This document shows positions 49,701-57,779 of a stretch of DNA of 64,000 bases, piece after piece. The DNA lies in the NCBI GenBank assembly GCA_037189845.1, contig JBBCIS010000002.1, forward strand, positions 1 through 64,000, in the 5' to 3' direction. The stretch is from JAMLHH01 sp037189845 (lineage in GTDB: Bacteria > Bacteroidota > Bacteroidia > Chitinophagales > JADIYW01). Positions within the stretch are counted from its first letter, which is position 1. Every line of letters starts with the position of its first letter. Below the pieces are notes generated by a model, which was given only the letters and a program-made list of their open reading frames with translations, was not told where the DNA came from and searched no databases. The translations under genes were made by a program, and so were the position numbers.

Positions 49701-52502
49701 GTTACCGTTACAAATACGTCTGTCACTTGTCCCGCAGGAGACCAGGTTTCCGTAGAAGTTATTTTTGACAACAATGTATCCTGTACAATCAGCGATGCGC
49801 CTGTCATGGCAGAAATCAAAATCAATAATACTTCAGGAATCAACATCAGACAGCTGAATCTACAAATGAATCTGAATGGCAGTGGAGCTTATTTTGACAG
49901 CGAACCTTATCAGTTATCGACAGGATTATCTCTTGCCCGTCCGAATCCATTTCACCCTGACTATCCTAATATCCCACACGCTTTGCAAACAAAACAGGGA
50001 ACAGCAGAGCTTCCTGTGTATGCCGTTCCACCCGGTGCAAGCTCATTCAAAATCAATATCTTTCCCGGCACAGCTACTGCCAATTTGCAGGCACTTTTGA
50101 CAGGCATTCCCAAAATTCACAACGAATCAGAAAAAAGTAATACCGCTACAGCTGTACAGAGCATCACGGTTTTAGCTTCTCCTGAAATCCTGAACTGGAC
50201 CTGTCCGGCATCCGTCACCGCAAACCAAAGTATTTCTGTCTCAGGTATCACCACATCCAATACACACCAGGTTTTCTGGAACAGCTCTACAGCCGGAGTA
50301 TTGAATAATAGCGGTACCATCTCCCAGCCATCCCTCAACTATACTCCCACTCCATTAGATATTGCCAAAGGTTATGCAGATATTTCATTGCAGGTTCAAA
50401 ACAATAATGGCTGTACATCGCAGAAATTTTGCAGGGTTCTCATTAATAATGTAGCATTAGATTATGGAGATGCCCCACAAAGCTATGATTTGGGAAAAAA
50501 TCAGGAACCTGTGGCTGGCAGTGCTTCGCTTTCTACTGAAATCTTTTTGGGTAAAACACGACCATCTTCTGAAAACATTGCCAAACACAGCCCACAAGCC
50601 AATGGCGATGGTGTGGAAGAAGATGGCTTGTCCATACAATGCTTTAGCCGTCCCCAAGTCAATACACTTTACACGATAAAAGTAGGTGCGAATAACACCT
50701 CCACGAAGAAAGCTTACCTGAACGGTTTTATAGACTGGAATCACTCCGGCGACTGGACAGACACGCTTAAAAAAGCTCAAAATATTTTAAGTATTCCTCC
50801 AAATTCCGGCTATCAGGAATACGACCTGACATTTATTGTTTCCTCGAATGTTTCTCTTCATGCAGACGGATATTTTATGAGATTGAGAATTTCATCCGAC
50901 TCTGCTGCTACCAGATATCCTTTCGGTGCATCTCCCGAAGGTGAAGTAGAAGACCACTATTTCAAGATCTCTGAAAAAGATTCAATATATCAGTCAAAAG
51001 AAATCTGCTCAGGCGACAGCATACAGGTAGGAACAAACATTTATAAAGCCACAGGAATTTATAAAGATATCTTATTGAACCAATTTGGTTGCGACAGTAT
51101 TATCGTAACGAATCTGGCGCTTAAATATTCATCTACTTACAACAATAATCAAAGCATCTGTCAGGGTGGTTCCTATATTATCAACGGACATACTTACACG
51201 ACAGCAGGTATTTACAGAGATACTTTGAAAAATGCGACATCAGGCGGTTGCGACAGCATTATTATGACAAATCTGACCGTGACAAATCAACTTGAAACGA
51301 ACCTAACGAAAACTATCTGTTCAGGAAAAAGCTTTACGGTCGGCAGTCAGACATTTATTACATCAGGAAATTACCAGGTATTACTTTCGTCATCTGGCGG
51401 ATGTGACAGCCTGGTAAAACTGAATCTAACTGTTGCCAACCAAATAGAAACGAATCTGACAGAAACTATCTGTTCAGGAAAGAGCTTTATAGTCGACAAT
51501 CAGGTATTTACTACATCGGGAAATTACCAGGTTCTGCTGACTTCTTCCGGTGGTTGTGACAGCATCGTGAATCTGGATTTAACAGTAGCCAATCAAATAG
51601 AAACGAATCTGACAGAAACTATCTGTTCAGGAAAAAGCTTTACAATCGGCAATCAGACATTTACTACATCGGGAAATTACCAGGTTTTGCTGACTTCGTC
51701 CGGTGGTTGCGATAGCTTAGTGAAACTGAATTTAACCTTAGCTAATCAAATAGAAACGAATCTGACAGAAACCATTTGCAGCGGTTCATCTTTTATCGTT
51801 GGAGCTCAAACATTCGCTACAACCGGAAATTACACAATCAATCTGCTATCTGTTAGTGGTTGTGACAGCATTGTTTACCTAAGCCTGAATGTCAGAGATG
51901 TTTTGGAAATTCCCCTCAACAAATCTATCTGTACAGGACAAGTTTTCACAGTAGGCAATCAGAATTTCAACGCCACAGGACAATATGATATTCAACTTGC
52001 CTCTACTGTTTCAGGATGCGATAGTTTAGTAAAATTGGATCTGACAGTCTTAGAAGCTGATTTTTCCGAAGAAATACGAACTATTTGTCCAAGTGAAGTT
52101 ATTTATTGGAATAACCAGGAAATAGATTCTGAAGGCATTTATCAAGAGTCATTCACTAATGAAGCAGGTTGTGACAGCACCGTACAATTATTGGTGATAG
52201 TTTCAGACACCTGTCAGCAAGAGCAGGAAGATTGTTATCTGTTGTTCCCCAATGTCTTCACTCCTAATGGTGACGGAATCAACGATATTTTTCGTCCGAT
52301 ATACAATTGTGAAGTAGAAAATTATCTGCTCGAAATTTACAACCGATGGGGAATTTTAGTATTCTCCTCCACTGATCCGAAGATAGGTTGGAACGGATAT
52401 TCTAAAAGTGAATCTATCCAAGATAATTATATTTATCACGCTGCATTTACCATAAATAATCAGCTGCAAGCTGTAAAAGGTTACGTATTAATAATTCCCT
52501 AA
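46800..52502 (+). CDS. giant T9SS type B protein with vWA, propeller, GEVED and Cys-repeat domains, 1900 aa
   Basis: The start is GTG at 46800, adjacent to the preceding stop; a signal peptide ends near residue 51 (ISTASAQ). A vWA domain (about 52-240) has a MIDAS motif NDQSGSVD at 60-67 and GGTDLS. Seven SBBP-type propeller repeats, each with a TYxGG motif, cover about 449-895. A GEVED domain follows at about 1220-1391 (YGDAPQSYDL ... GEVEDHYFKI). Eight repeats of about 51 residues with an IC and a GCDS motif cover about 1398-1805. The C-terminus (VFTPNGDGINDIFRPI) is the type B sorting domain. It is probably held on the surface as an adhesin or matrix protein. The MIDAS suggests metal-dependent ligand binding. 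It follows a B12 riboswitch. Confidence 0.88.
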   Translation: MIRFNRILLHFHCRGHFLIKNQLCKWTVIPTKGLLFFCFITFSTISTASAQCGLDIFIANDQSGSVDAQENTQSRSFITTLASSLELGNNSDQIRIAIADWDFNDQWIQYNFPGSGKNFTADLSDIIAYQNTNRVLHGGTDLSMALRKTYEMIINNPDRRGVPEMIILLTDACGARTDILELSAQIMAEGIFIALFGIDAAYNCPVFSEVASPGGHFEAYNYADLELFGVEYTNTLIGVACSNIKYVYDFAIKVNSFNANGCFPGPGTYEAAFTIENRGMEDFDDELLVSFYDEDPSLPSAKLIGVHSTGKIHLQKGEKYEGIYNSDELKYYETLYAIVNFDGRKPENTIPVYPQFLHPLLVFEGERTALNNISNGVVRNNGPGCIPTATIQVKVQTDGVSCNDLVAYHTTICNTGNADGIISNVVPVADEQFTMLHADISVDSTLTTHWATYYGGNIHDYIYAASFDKYGNIYLLGQTNSTTGIASLSAHQPYHQGLEDAFLVKMNSQGKRLWATYFGGTGTEDGFYVTTDNDGNVIITGQTQNSANLSTSGAHQTQNNGMIDAYIAKFDPAGNLLWATYYGGSGIDKGKAVYTDSENNIYLLGDTESADKISTPGSYQENLSGTSDAFLVKLDKNGNRIWGTYIGGTGLETGFGITIDKNNFIYITGLTGSTSGISTPGTGQVSKSTGNDGYVIKMDKNGNRIWGSYLGGNGNDSGTGVALDSDDNVYISGNSGSTTGIATTGSHQTALGGGTDAFLSKFTSNGQKVWTTYYGGSATDNGRFVSVDAQNNIYLTGYTLSSDNISTTEGIQPAPGGGADAFIAKFDKDGKRDRGTYFGGVGNDYGLSVLTDPLGKIYLAGATQSQSDLATEKTYQPTYGGGPNDGYLLKIDDDYSFILKAGECVDFKYYYNTKNALPGDYDFSLLIKAEKVNSSDGEPNILPDINFNLSDTTGVNGFSGIIQSIDNVTVTNTSVTCPAGDQVSVEVIFDNNVSCTISDAPVMAEIKINNTSGINIRQLNLQMNLNGSGAYFDSEPYQLSTGLSLARPNPFHPDYPNIPHALQTKQGTAELPVYAVPPGASSFKINIFPGTATANLQALLTGIPKIHNESEKSNTATAVQSITVLASPEILNWTCPASVTANQSISVSGITTSNTHQVFWNSSTAGVLNNSGTISQPSLNYTPTPLDIAKGYADISLQVQNNNGCTSQKFCRVLINNVALDYGDAPQSYDLGKNQEPVAGSASLSTEIFLGKTRPSSENIAKHSPQANGDGVEEDGLSIQCFSRPQVNTLYTIKVGANNTSTKKAYLNGFIDWNHSGDWTDTLKKAQNILSIPPNSGYQEYDLTFIVSSNVSLHADGYFMRLRISSDSAATRYPFGASPEGEVEDHYFKISEKDSIYQSKEICSGDSIQVGTNIYKATGIYKDILLNQFGCDSIIVTNLALKYSSTYNNNQSICQGGSYIINGHTYTTAGIYRDTLKNATSGGCDSIIMTNLTVTNQLETNLTKTICSGKSFTVGSQTFITSGNYQVLLSSSGGCDSLVKLNLTVANQIETNLTETICSGKSFIVDNQVFTTSGNYQVLLTSSGGCDSIVNLDLTVANQIETNLTETICSGKSFTIGNQTFTTSGNYQVLLTSSGGCDSLVKLNLTLANQIETNLTETICSGSSFIVGAQTFATTGNYTINLLSVSGCDSIVYLSLNVRDVLEIPLNKSICTGQVFTVGNQNFNATGQYDIQLASTVSGCDSLVKLDLTVLEADFSEEIRTICPSEVIYWNNQEIDSEGIYQESFTNEAGCDSTVQLLVIVSDTCQQEQEDCYLLFPNVFTPNGDGINDIFRPIYNCEVENYLLEIYNRWGILVFSSTDPKIGWNGYSKSESIQDNYIYHAAFTINNQLQAVKGYVLIIP
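51280..51885 (+). repeat. in-gene tandem repeats, period about 153 bases
   Basis: The middle four Cys-repeats of the 1900-aa protein are very similar at the DNA level. For example ATAGAAACGAATCTGACAG recurs at about 51444, 51597 and 51750. A period of 153 bases (51 codons) implies recent expansion or unequal crossing-over in frame. Confidence 0.8.
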
Positions 52503-52511
52503 CCCAAAATA

Positions 52512-52541
52512 AAGCTGGCTGCCATTACTGACAGCCAGCTT
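52512..52541. terminator. bidirectional hairpin between convergent genes
   Basis: AAGCTGGCTG (52512-52521) and CAGCCAGCTT (52532-52541) form a perfect 10-bp stem with a 10-base loop, between the 1900-aa gene and the convergent lipoprotein gene. T-tracts are weak. Confidence 0.6.
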
Positions 52542-52564
52542 ACTATACTTGCTTTATAAATTAT

Positions 52565-53053
52565 CTACCTTTTAGTAGCTGTGGCCTTGCCTTCTTCTTC
52601 ACCAGTGGAATAAAAATGATATGTTAAATAATCAAACACAATATTTTTATCATTAATCACTCCCTGAAATGATCTGAAAACATGGTCATCATCATCGTCA
52701 GAAATATTCAGTAAATCTAAAACATCTCCGCTTGGAGACAAAGTTGCATAGATTTTCTCTGTAGGTCTTGTAATTAATAAGTTTTTAATTTCCACAACAT
52801 TCTCCGCTAAGCCCAAATCTGATCCCGGCTTATCTATTGTTATAATATATGTTTTGGATGAATTAATTGTATCATAGCGGGGTTCTTCCCGACTCAAGAT
52901 AACTGTGGTGTAGTTGTTAGTTACATTATAAGACCCTAAAATGGCAGCTATACCCTCTTTTTTAGTATCAATTTTCTTTCCTTCATCATCTTTTTTACAT
53001 GCAACAGTTACAGCTACCATAACTATCAGCAACAATGCTTTTAAATTTCTCAT
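52565..53053 (-). CDS. lipoprotein of unknown function, 162 aa
   Basis: MRNLKALLLIVMVAVTVAC followed by KKDDEGKK is a lipoprotein signal with Cys at 19 and an acidic run that may direct surface export. The body is beta-rich (YNVTNNYTTVILSREE, SKTYIITIDKPGSD, YATLSPSGDVLDL). I do not recognise a named family. It is monocistronic. Confidence 0.7.
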   Translation of the reverse strand: MRNLKALLLIVMVAVTVACKKDDEGKKIDTKKEGIAAILGSYNVTNNYTTVILSREEPRYDTINSSKTYIITIDKPGSDLGLAENVVEIKNLLITRPTEKIYATLSPSGDVLDLLNISDDDDDHVFRSFQGVINDKNIVFDYLTYHFYSTGEEEGKATATKR

Positions 53054-53172
53054 AATTAATTTTTGGGCATAAAAATATAAAATAGTTGAAAAATAAAAAT
53101 TATTAAAAAAATTATAATTACGAATTTTATTACATGATCAAGCTTAATTACTTTACTAACCTAAAACGACCA

Positions 53173-53212
53173 AAATAATAAAGGCAACCCTCACGAGTTG
53201 CCTTTATTATTT
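53173..53212 (-). terminator. terminator of pnp
   Basis: AAATAATAAAGGCAAC and GTTGCCTTTATTATTT form a perfect 16-bp stem with an 8-base loop, 15 bases after the pnp stop on the minus strand. It has flanking A/T runs on both sides and may act in both directions. Confidence 0.8.
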
Positions 53213-53226
53213 TATCCGGGGACAGA

Positions 53227-55386
53227 CTAATCTGCCTTAGGTTGCTGTTGTTTTTTCTCAGGTCTTTCCGGTCTTGGCAACAATACTTTGTGGCTCAATT
53301 TGAATTTGCCTGTTTTAGGATCAACACCTATTAACTTCACTTTGATTTCATCACCTTCTTTCAATACTCCGTCCATAGTCTCTAAACGGGAATGAGAAAT
53401 CTCAGAAATATGCAATAAACCTTGTTTGCCCGGCATGAATTCAACAAATGCACCGAATGCTACAATGCTTTTCACTACAGAATCATATACGTCTCCTACT
53501 TCAGGAACAGCTACGATACCTTTGATTTTTCTGATAGCAGCATCCATGTTGTCTTTGTTGTTAGACATGATGATCACACGACCGATTCCCAGTTCTTTGA
53601 TCTCTTCAATTGTGATCTCAGTCTGAGTCTCTTCCTGCATTCCCTGGATAATTTTACCACCGGGACCGATGACAGCACCGATAAATTCTTTAGGAATTTC
53701 CATAACAAATGCTCTCGGAGTGTGAGGTTTCAAGTCTGCTCTCGGAGCTTCCACGCACTCATACATGTGGTTCAATATATGCAATCTACCGCGTTTTGCC
53801 TGTTCCAATGCTTCGCGCAACACTGTCATAGACAAACCGTCTACTTTGATATCCATCTGGCAACCAGTAATACCATCTCTTGTGCCGGTTACTTTGAAGT
53901 CCATATCTCCCAGGTGATCTTCATCACCTAAGATATCTGAAAGGATTGCATAGTCACTTCCTGAAGAAATCATCCCCATAGCAATACCTGAAACATGCTT
54001 TTTCACCTGAATACCTGCATCCATCAATGCAAGTGAGCCTGCGCAAACTGTAGCCATAGATGAAGAACCGTTAGATTCTAGGATATCTGAAACTACACGG
54101 ATAGTGTAAGGATTTTCAGAATCAGCCGGCAGCATATTTTTCAATGATCTCAAAGCTAAGTTAGCATGACCAACCTCTCTTCTTGACGGGCCTCTTTGTG
54201 GTTTTACTTCACCTGTACTGAATGGAGGAAAATTGTAGTGTAACAGGAATTTTTTGAATTCCAGACCAGCTGCTTTATCTACCAGCTGTTCATCCTGTTT
54301 TGAGCCTAATGTAACGGTAGTCAAAGACTGCGTTTCACCTCTTGTGAATAATGCAGAACCGTGCGGAGAAGGAAGATAATCTATCTCCATCGCCAAAGGT
54401 CTGATTTCATCCAGCTGACGACCATCCAGACGTACTCTTTCTTTCAGCACAACGTTACGGATGGTTGTCCATTCAAGATTTCCGTATATTTCATCAAAAG
54501 CTTTATAATCAAAAGTTTCAACCTCTTCCTCCGGAATAGATTCGAGGAAAGCTTTTTTCACTTCTTTTAATCTGTTTTTTCTTTCATGCTTACCCAAAGC
54601 AGATTTCGCTACATCAGCAATACCTGTCTCACAAGCAGCTGCAACTCTTGCTTCTAACTCTGTCAAAGGTTCAGGAGCAGTAAATTCTCTTTTTACCACA
54701 CCTTTTTCAGCAGCTAAATCTTTTTGCTGACGGCAATGATTTTTGACAGCCTCATGTCCAACAATAATCGCTTCAATCAATTCTTCTTCCTGTGCTTCAA
54801 GCGCTTCACCTTCTACCATCAGGATATTTTCTTCAGTAGCTCCAAGCATGATATCCAAAGTCGCTCTCACAGCATCAGAAGTTTTAGGATTGATCACATA
54901 TTCGCCATCAATTTTGCATACTCTTACTTCTGAAATCGGTTCCAGGAAAGGAATATCGGATACCGCCAAAGCTGCGGAAGCTGCCAATCCTGCCAGATTC
55001 TCACCCGGAACTTCCGGATCCTGGGAAATCACTGATATTAAAATCTGTGTCTCGTTTAGGTATCCTTCCGGAAATAAAGGACGGATAGCTCTGTCCACCA
55101 GTCTGGAAACCAGAATTTCAGGATCGGTAATTCTTGTTTCTCTTCTCGGGAAAGAACCCGGAATACGGCCGCTTGCAGCAAATTTCTCCTGATAATCTAC
55201 TGATAAAGGGAAAAAGCCCTGACCTGGCTTGGCTTCAAGAGCAGACACTACGGTAGCTAAAATCATCGTATTGCCGCATCTTACCATGACACTACCATCC
55301 GCTTGTCTTGCAAGTTTTCCGGTTTCGATAGTTACATTCTGACCGTTGCCGATGTCGAATGTTTTGGAAAGTATATTAAAATGCAT
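53227..55386 (-). CDS. pnp: polynucleotide phosphorylase
   Basis: PNPase degrades RNA from the 3' end using phosphate and is a core RNA-decay enzyme. The 719 residues have two RNase PH-like domains (GKLARQADGSVMVRCGNTMI; GETQSLTTVTLGS ... GPSRREVGHANLALRSL), then a KH domain (FIGAVIGPGGKIIQGMQEE near 580) and an S1 domain (GDVYDSVVKSIVAFGAFVEF near 640) with a Lys-Gln-rich tail. It lies downstream of rpsO in the order known from many bacteria, with a terminator between. Confidence 0.98.
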   Translation of the reverse strand: MHFNILSKTFDIGNGQNVTIETGKLARQADGSVMVRCGNTMILATVVSALEAKPGQGFFPLSVDYQEKFAASGRIPGSFPRRETRITDPEILVSRLVDRAIRPLFPEGYLNETQILISVISQDPEVPGENLAGLAASAALAVSDIPFLEPISEVRVCKIDGEYVINPKTSDAVRATLDIMLGATEENILMVEGEALEAQEEELIEAIIVGHEAVKNHCRQQKDLAAEKGVVKREFTAPEPLTELEARVAAACETGIADVAKSALGKHERKNRLKEVKKAFLESIPEEEVETFDYKAFDEIYGNLEWTTIRNVVLKERVRLDGRQLDEIRPLAMEIDYLPSPHGSALFTRGETQSLTTVTLGSKQDEQLVDKAAGLEFKKFLLHYNFPPFSTGEVKPQRGPSRREVGHANLALRSLKNMLPADSENPYTIRVVSDILESNGSSSMATVCAGSLALMDAGIQVKKHVSGIAMGMISSGSDYAILSDILGDEDHLGDMDFKVTGTRDGITGCQMDIKVDGLSMTVLREALEQAKRGRLHILNHMYECVEAPRADLKPHTPRAFVMEIPKEFIGAVIGPGGKIIQGMQEETQTEITIEEIKELGIGRVIIMSNNKDNMDAAIRKIKGIVAVPEVGDVYDSVVKSIVAFGAFVEFMPGKQGLLHISEISHSRLETMDGVLKEGDEIKVKLIGVDPKTGKFKLSHKVLLPRPERPEKKQQQPKAD

Positions 55387-55413
55387 CTAAAAATCTTAAT
55401 TATTAAAAATACA

Positions 55414-55448
55414 AAAAAGCGAGGCTTCATTTCTAAACCTCGCTTTTT
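55414..55448 (-). terminator. terminator between rpsO and pnp
   Basis: AAAAAGCGAGG (55414-55424) and CCTCGCTTTTT (55438-55448) form an 11-bp stem with a 13-base loop, 16 bases after the rpsO stop on the minus strand. It may attenuate transcription into pnp. Confidence 0.8.
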
Positions 55449-55464
55449 ATTTCATCGCTTAAAA

Positions 55465-55731
55465 TTACTTACGTAAGTTAAGCTTCTCAATCAATGCTCT
55501 GTAACGTTGAATATCTGTATTAGAAAGATATTTCAACAATTTTTTTCTCTGACCTACCAATTTGTACAATGAACGAGTAGAAGAGAAATCTTTTCTGTGA
55601 GTTTTCAGGTGATCTGAAATGTGGTTGATACGGTTAGTGATCAACGCAACTTGTGATTCTACAGAACCTGTATTTGTCTCAGCACCACCAAATTCCGCAA
55701 AAATTTCTTTTTTCTTATCTGCTGTCAGCAT
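55465..55731 (-). CDS. rpsO: 30S ribosomal protein S15
   Basis: S15 binds 16S rRNA in the platform. The 88-residue protein shows the hallmark segments: NTGSVESQVALITNRINHISDHLKTHRKDFSSTRSLYKLVGQRKKLLKYLSNTD, read in shorter parts GSVESQVALITNRI and HRKDFSSTRSL. The length is exact for the family. It precedes pnp on the same strand. Confidence 0.98.
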   Translation of the reverse strand: MLTADKKKEIFAEFGGAETNTGSVESQVALITNRINHISDHLKTHRKDFSSTRSLYKLVGQRKKLLKYLSNTDIQRYRALIEKLNLRK

Positions 55732-55766
55732 TTTCGTCTAATTATTTTCGTCTATTAAATTCCGTG

Positions 55767-55798
55767 CAAAGTTACTAAATTCTCTGAAAAAATAGCAA
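55767..55798 (-). promoter_or_regulatory. promoter of rpsO
   Basis: The minus strand reads TTG (55798-55796), a 21-base spacer and TAACTTTG (55774-55767), a near-perfect Bacteroidota promoter about 36 bases before the rpsO ATG. Confidence 0.7.
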
Positions 55799-56115
55799 TT
55801 GATGTAAATTTAAAGTTCCGCTATGTGGATAAGTCTTATGACAAGCCATTGAACAACGAAAGACAACCCCTATTAACCCGGAGCTTGTAACCTTAACCGA
55901 ATTAAATTGTACGAATTTCTTTATAATTTCAACAGAACAAACCCTTATTTCCGGGACGAAAGTGCTGTTATATCCACTTGTACATTAATTACACCCATTT
56001 AATAAAAAGCTACAAATTTACTCTTCAAACAGAGCAATTTTGTTCAAAACCCATTTTCTATTTTTATGGAAAAACACCTGCTTCTGCATCTTAATCATAT
56101 AAAGAATCAGGTTTA
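55799..56115. other. intergenic region between rpsO and the GNAT-like gene
   Basis: About 317 bases of AT-rich sequence between divergent units. No further gene, repeat or clear promoter for the GNAT-like gene was seen. Confidence 0.4.
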
Positions 56116-56595
56116 ATGTATACTTTGATAAAAGCAATCCAAAACGTGATAACCGGAGATTGGTTTGACTGTACAATTGCGCCGGTTTCTACTTCTGACT
56201 TTCCCTTTATTAAAAAAGACTTTTCATTTGATTGGAAGAAAATAGCTCAAACCCAAGAAATTCACATTGTAAAACTAACTATAGCTGACAACCATAGAAT
56301 TGAAGGCTTAATGGCATATCAGTATGAAACAGGTTTTATCGAAGTCGTAAATATAGAACGCCGTCAATACAAAGTGGAAAAAGTCTACGACAGTATTGCG
56401 AAGGTTTTATTTCACTACGCTGCTAAAATATCTTTTGAATCGCCAGGAAACAAAGGCTATATCAGCTTCAATGCTAAAGGGAGTCTGATAGAATACTATA
56501 AAACCGAAATTGGAGCAAAACTCATCTATAAGACACGAATGGCTATAGACACCGTGGCTTCTAAAAATTTATTATCTTTATATAGGGAGCAATAA
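56116..56595 (+). CDS. GNAT-like acetyltransferase-fold protein, 159 aa
   Basis: The 159-residue protein has the order of beta strands and helices of a GNAT acetyltransferase. IEGLMAYQYETGFIEVVNIER gives strands 3-4. The helix that follows the acetyl-CoA loop is YDSIAKVLFHYAAKISFESPG. GYISFNAKGSLIEYYKTEIGAKLI is like the late FYxxxGF motif. No clean Q/RxxGxG/A loop is visible, so catalytic ability is uncertain. A 53-residue protein follows after nine bases. Similar two-gene pairs, a degenerate GNAT plus a short basic protein, occur in Bacteroidota. A toxin-antitoxin role is conjecture. Confidence 0.6.
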   Translation: MYTLIKAIQNVITGDWFDCTIAPVSTSDFPFIKKDFSFDWKKIAQTQEIHIVKLTIADNHRIEGLMAYQYETGFIEVVNIERRQYKVEKVYDSIAKVLFHYAAKISFESPGNKGYISFNAKGSLIEYYKTEIGAKLIYKTRMAIDTVASKNLLSLYREQ

Positions 56596-56604
56596 AATAA
56601 TTTT

Positions 56605-56766
56605 ATGAAAAGAACAACGAAGGCGACGGACGAAGGCATTTTTGTTTATATGGACGACAAGCCAATCAGCAAAAAAGAAAAAAAATTAATTGCTGAGCTT
56701 ATCGTAAAAGACAAGGCAGAGTTACGGTCAAAAGCCCTGATAACAAAGACAAAAGCTCAATCCTAA
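56605..56766 (+). CDS. 53-aa lysine-rich partner protein
   Basis: A short frame of 53 codons begins at ATG 56605, nine bases after the GNAT-like gene. It is basic and hydrophilic (MKRTTKATDEGIFVYMDD, KPISKKEKKLIAELIVKDK), probably with one amphipathic helix. Tight spacing and clean codon structure make it more credible than its length alone would suggest. It may be a small regulatory or antitoxin-like partner; no family recognised. Confidence 0.55.
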   Translation: MKRTTKATDEGIFVYMDDKPISKKEKKLIAELIVKDKAELRSKALITKTKAQS

Positions 56767-56777
56767 ACACAAATCAA

Positions 56778-57761
56778 TTAATTCCGGGTTGTCTTTACGA
56801 GTTCCTCTGTATTAATTTCTTCCATACACTTAAAATGCCCTTTGGGACAAGTAGAACGACCATACTTGGAACATGGGCGGCAGGAAAGATCTTCTACCTG
56901 AATGATTTTTGACAGATTTTCATCCAGATCATACGGCTCAAAACCCAGATACGGCACTGTACCGCCCCAAATTGAAATAGTTTTCTTTCTCAATGCTGCT
57001 GCAATATGCATCATACCGGTATCCTGCGTAATAACAAACTTCGCCTGAGCTACCACACTGGCAGACTGCCCGATGGTATACTTTCCGCACTTATTGATAA
57101 TTTTCAAGTCATCTGTTGCTACCAGTTGCTCACCTGTCTCCCACTCATCTTTACCTCCAACGAGAATCAGAGGCAAGTGCAAAAGATTACATATTTCTAC
57201 CCATTTATTCAGAGGAAGCTTCTTTGTAAAATGTGTTGCACCCAAAGACAAAACTGCATATCCGGAACCATGTGTCAGCGGCAAATCTCCTCTGTATACC
57301 CAATCCTGCTCAGGGATTAAAAATTCCAGTCCCTTGCCATCGTTTTCTACATCTAAAGGCTGTAAAGTTTTAAGATATTGCTCTGCTACCTGCTCACCAC
57401 GATACAGATCTTTTTTCAGCCATACACTGAGCGTTCTTCTTAATGATTGTTTATTATACTGAAAAAACTCCACTGCTTCAGGAAGCAACTGTCTGAGCAA
57501 TCCTGTTCTGAGATTGGCATGAAAATCTACTACACAATCATAATTCCTCTGCGTTATTTTCTGCGCAGTCTGCCAAAGACTGCCTTCAAAAGCTATTACA
57601 TCAGACACGGGAAGATGATTCCTGACCAATGTGCAATATTGTGATTTGGTCAGGAAATCAATCTGAATATCCGGATACGTATTTTTTAAACATCTTATTG
57701 CCAAAGATGTCAAAACGATATCTCCTATTGAGCTCAGACGTATCAGCAAGATTTTCTTCAC
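56778..57761 (-). CDS. glycosyltransferase family 9 (heptosyltransferase-like)
   Basis: The 327-residue protein starts KKILLIRLSSIGDIVLTSLAIR, the family 9 nucleotide-sugar fold beginning. DVVVDFHANLRTGLL-like CVVDFHANLRTG sits near 95, LSLGATHFTKKLP near 172 and VITQDTGMMHIAAALRKKTISIWGG near 243. Such enzymes add heptose or related sugars to the lipopolysaccharide core. Start is GTG at 57761. It is the last gene after the Anbu peptidase (18-base gap), an unusual neighbour. Confidence 0.9.
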   Translation of the reverse strand: MKKILLIRLSSIGDIVLTSLAIRCLKNTYPDIQIDFLTKSQYCTLVRNHLPVSDVIAFEGSLWQTAQKITQRNYDCVVDFHANLRTGLLRQLLPEAVEFFQYNKQSLRRTLSVWLKKDLYRGEQVAEQYLKTLQPLDVENDGKGLEFLIPEQDWVYRGDLPLTHGSGYAVLSLGATHFTKKLPLNKWVEICNLLHLPLILVGGKDEWETGEQLVATDDLKIINKCGKYTIGQSASVVAQAKFVITQDTGMMHIAAALRKKTISIWGGTVPYLGFEPYDLDENLSKIIQVEDLSCRPCSKYGRSTCPKGHFKCMEEINTEELVKTTRN

Positions 57762-57779
57762 TCAGCTAAAGATACTATA

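Noticed and set aside
51280..51885. Tandem DNA repeats resembling a satellite or array
   Set aside because: They are in-frame coding repeats of the 1900-residue protein.
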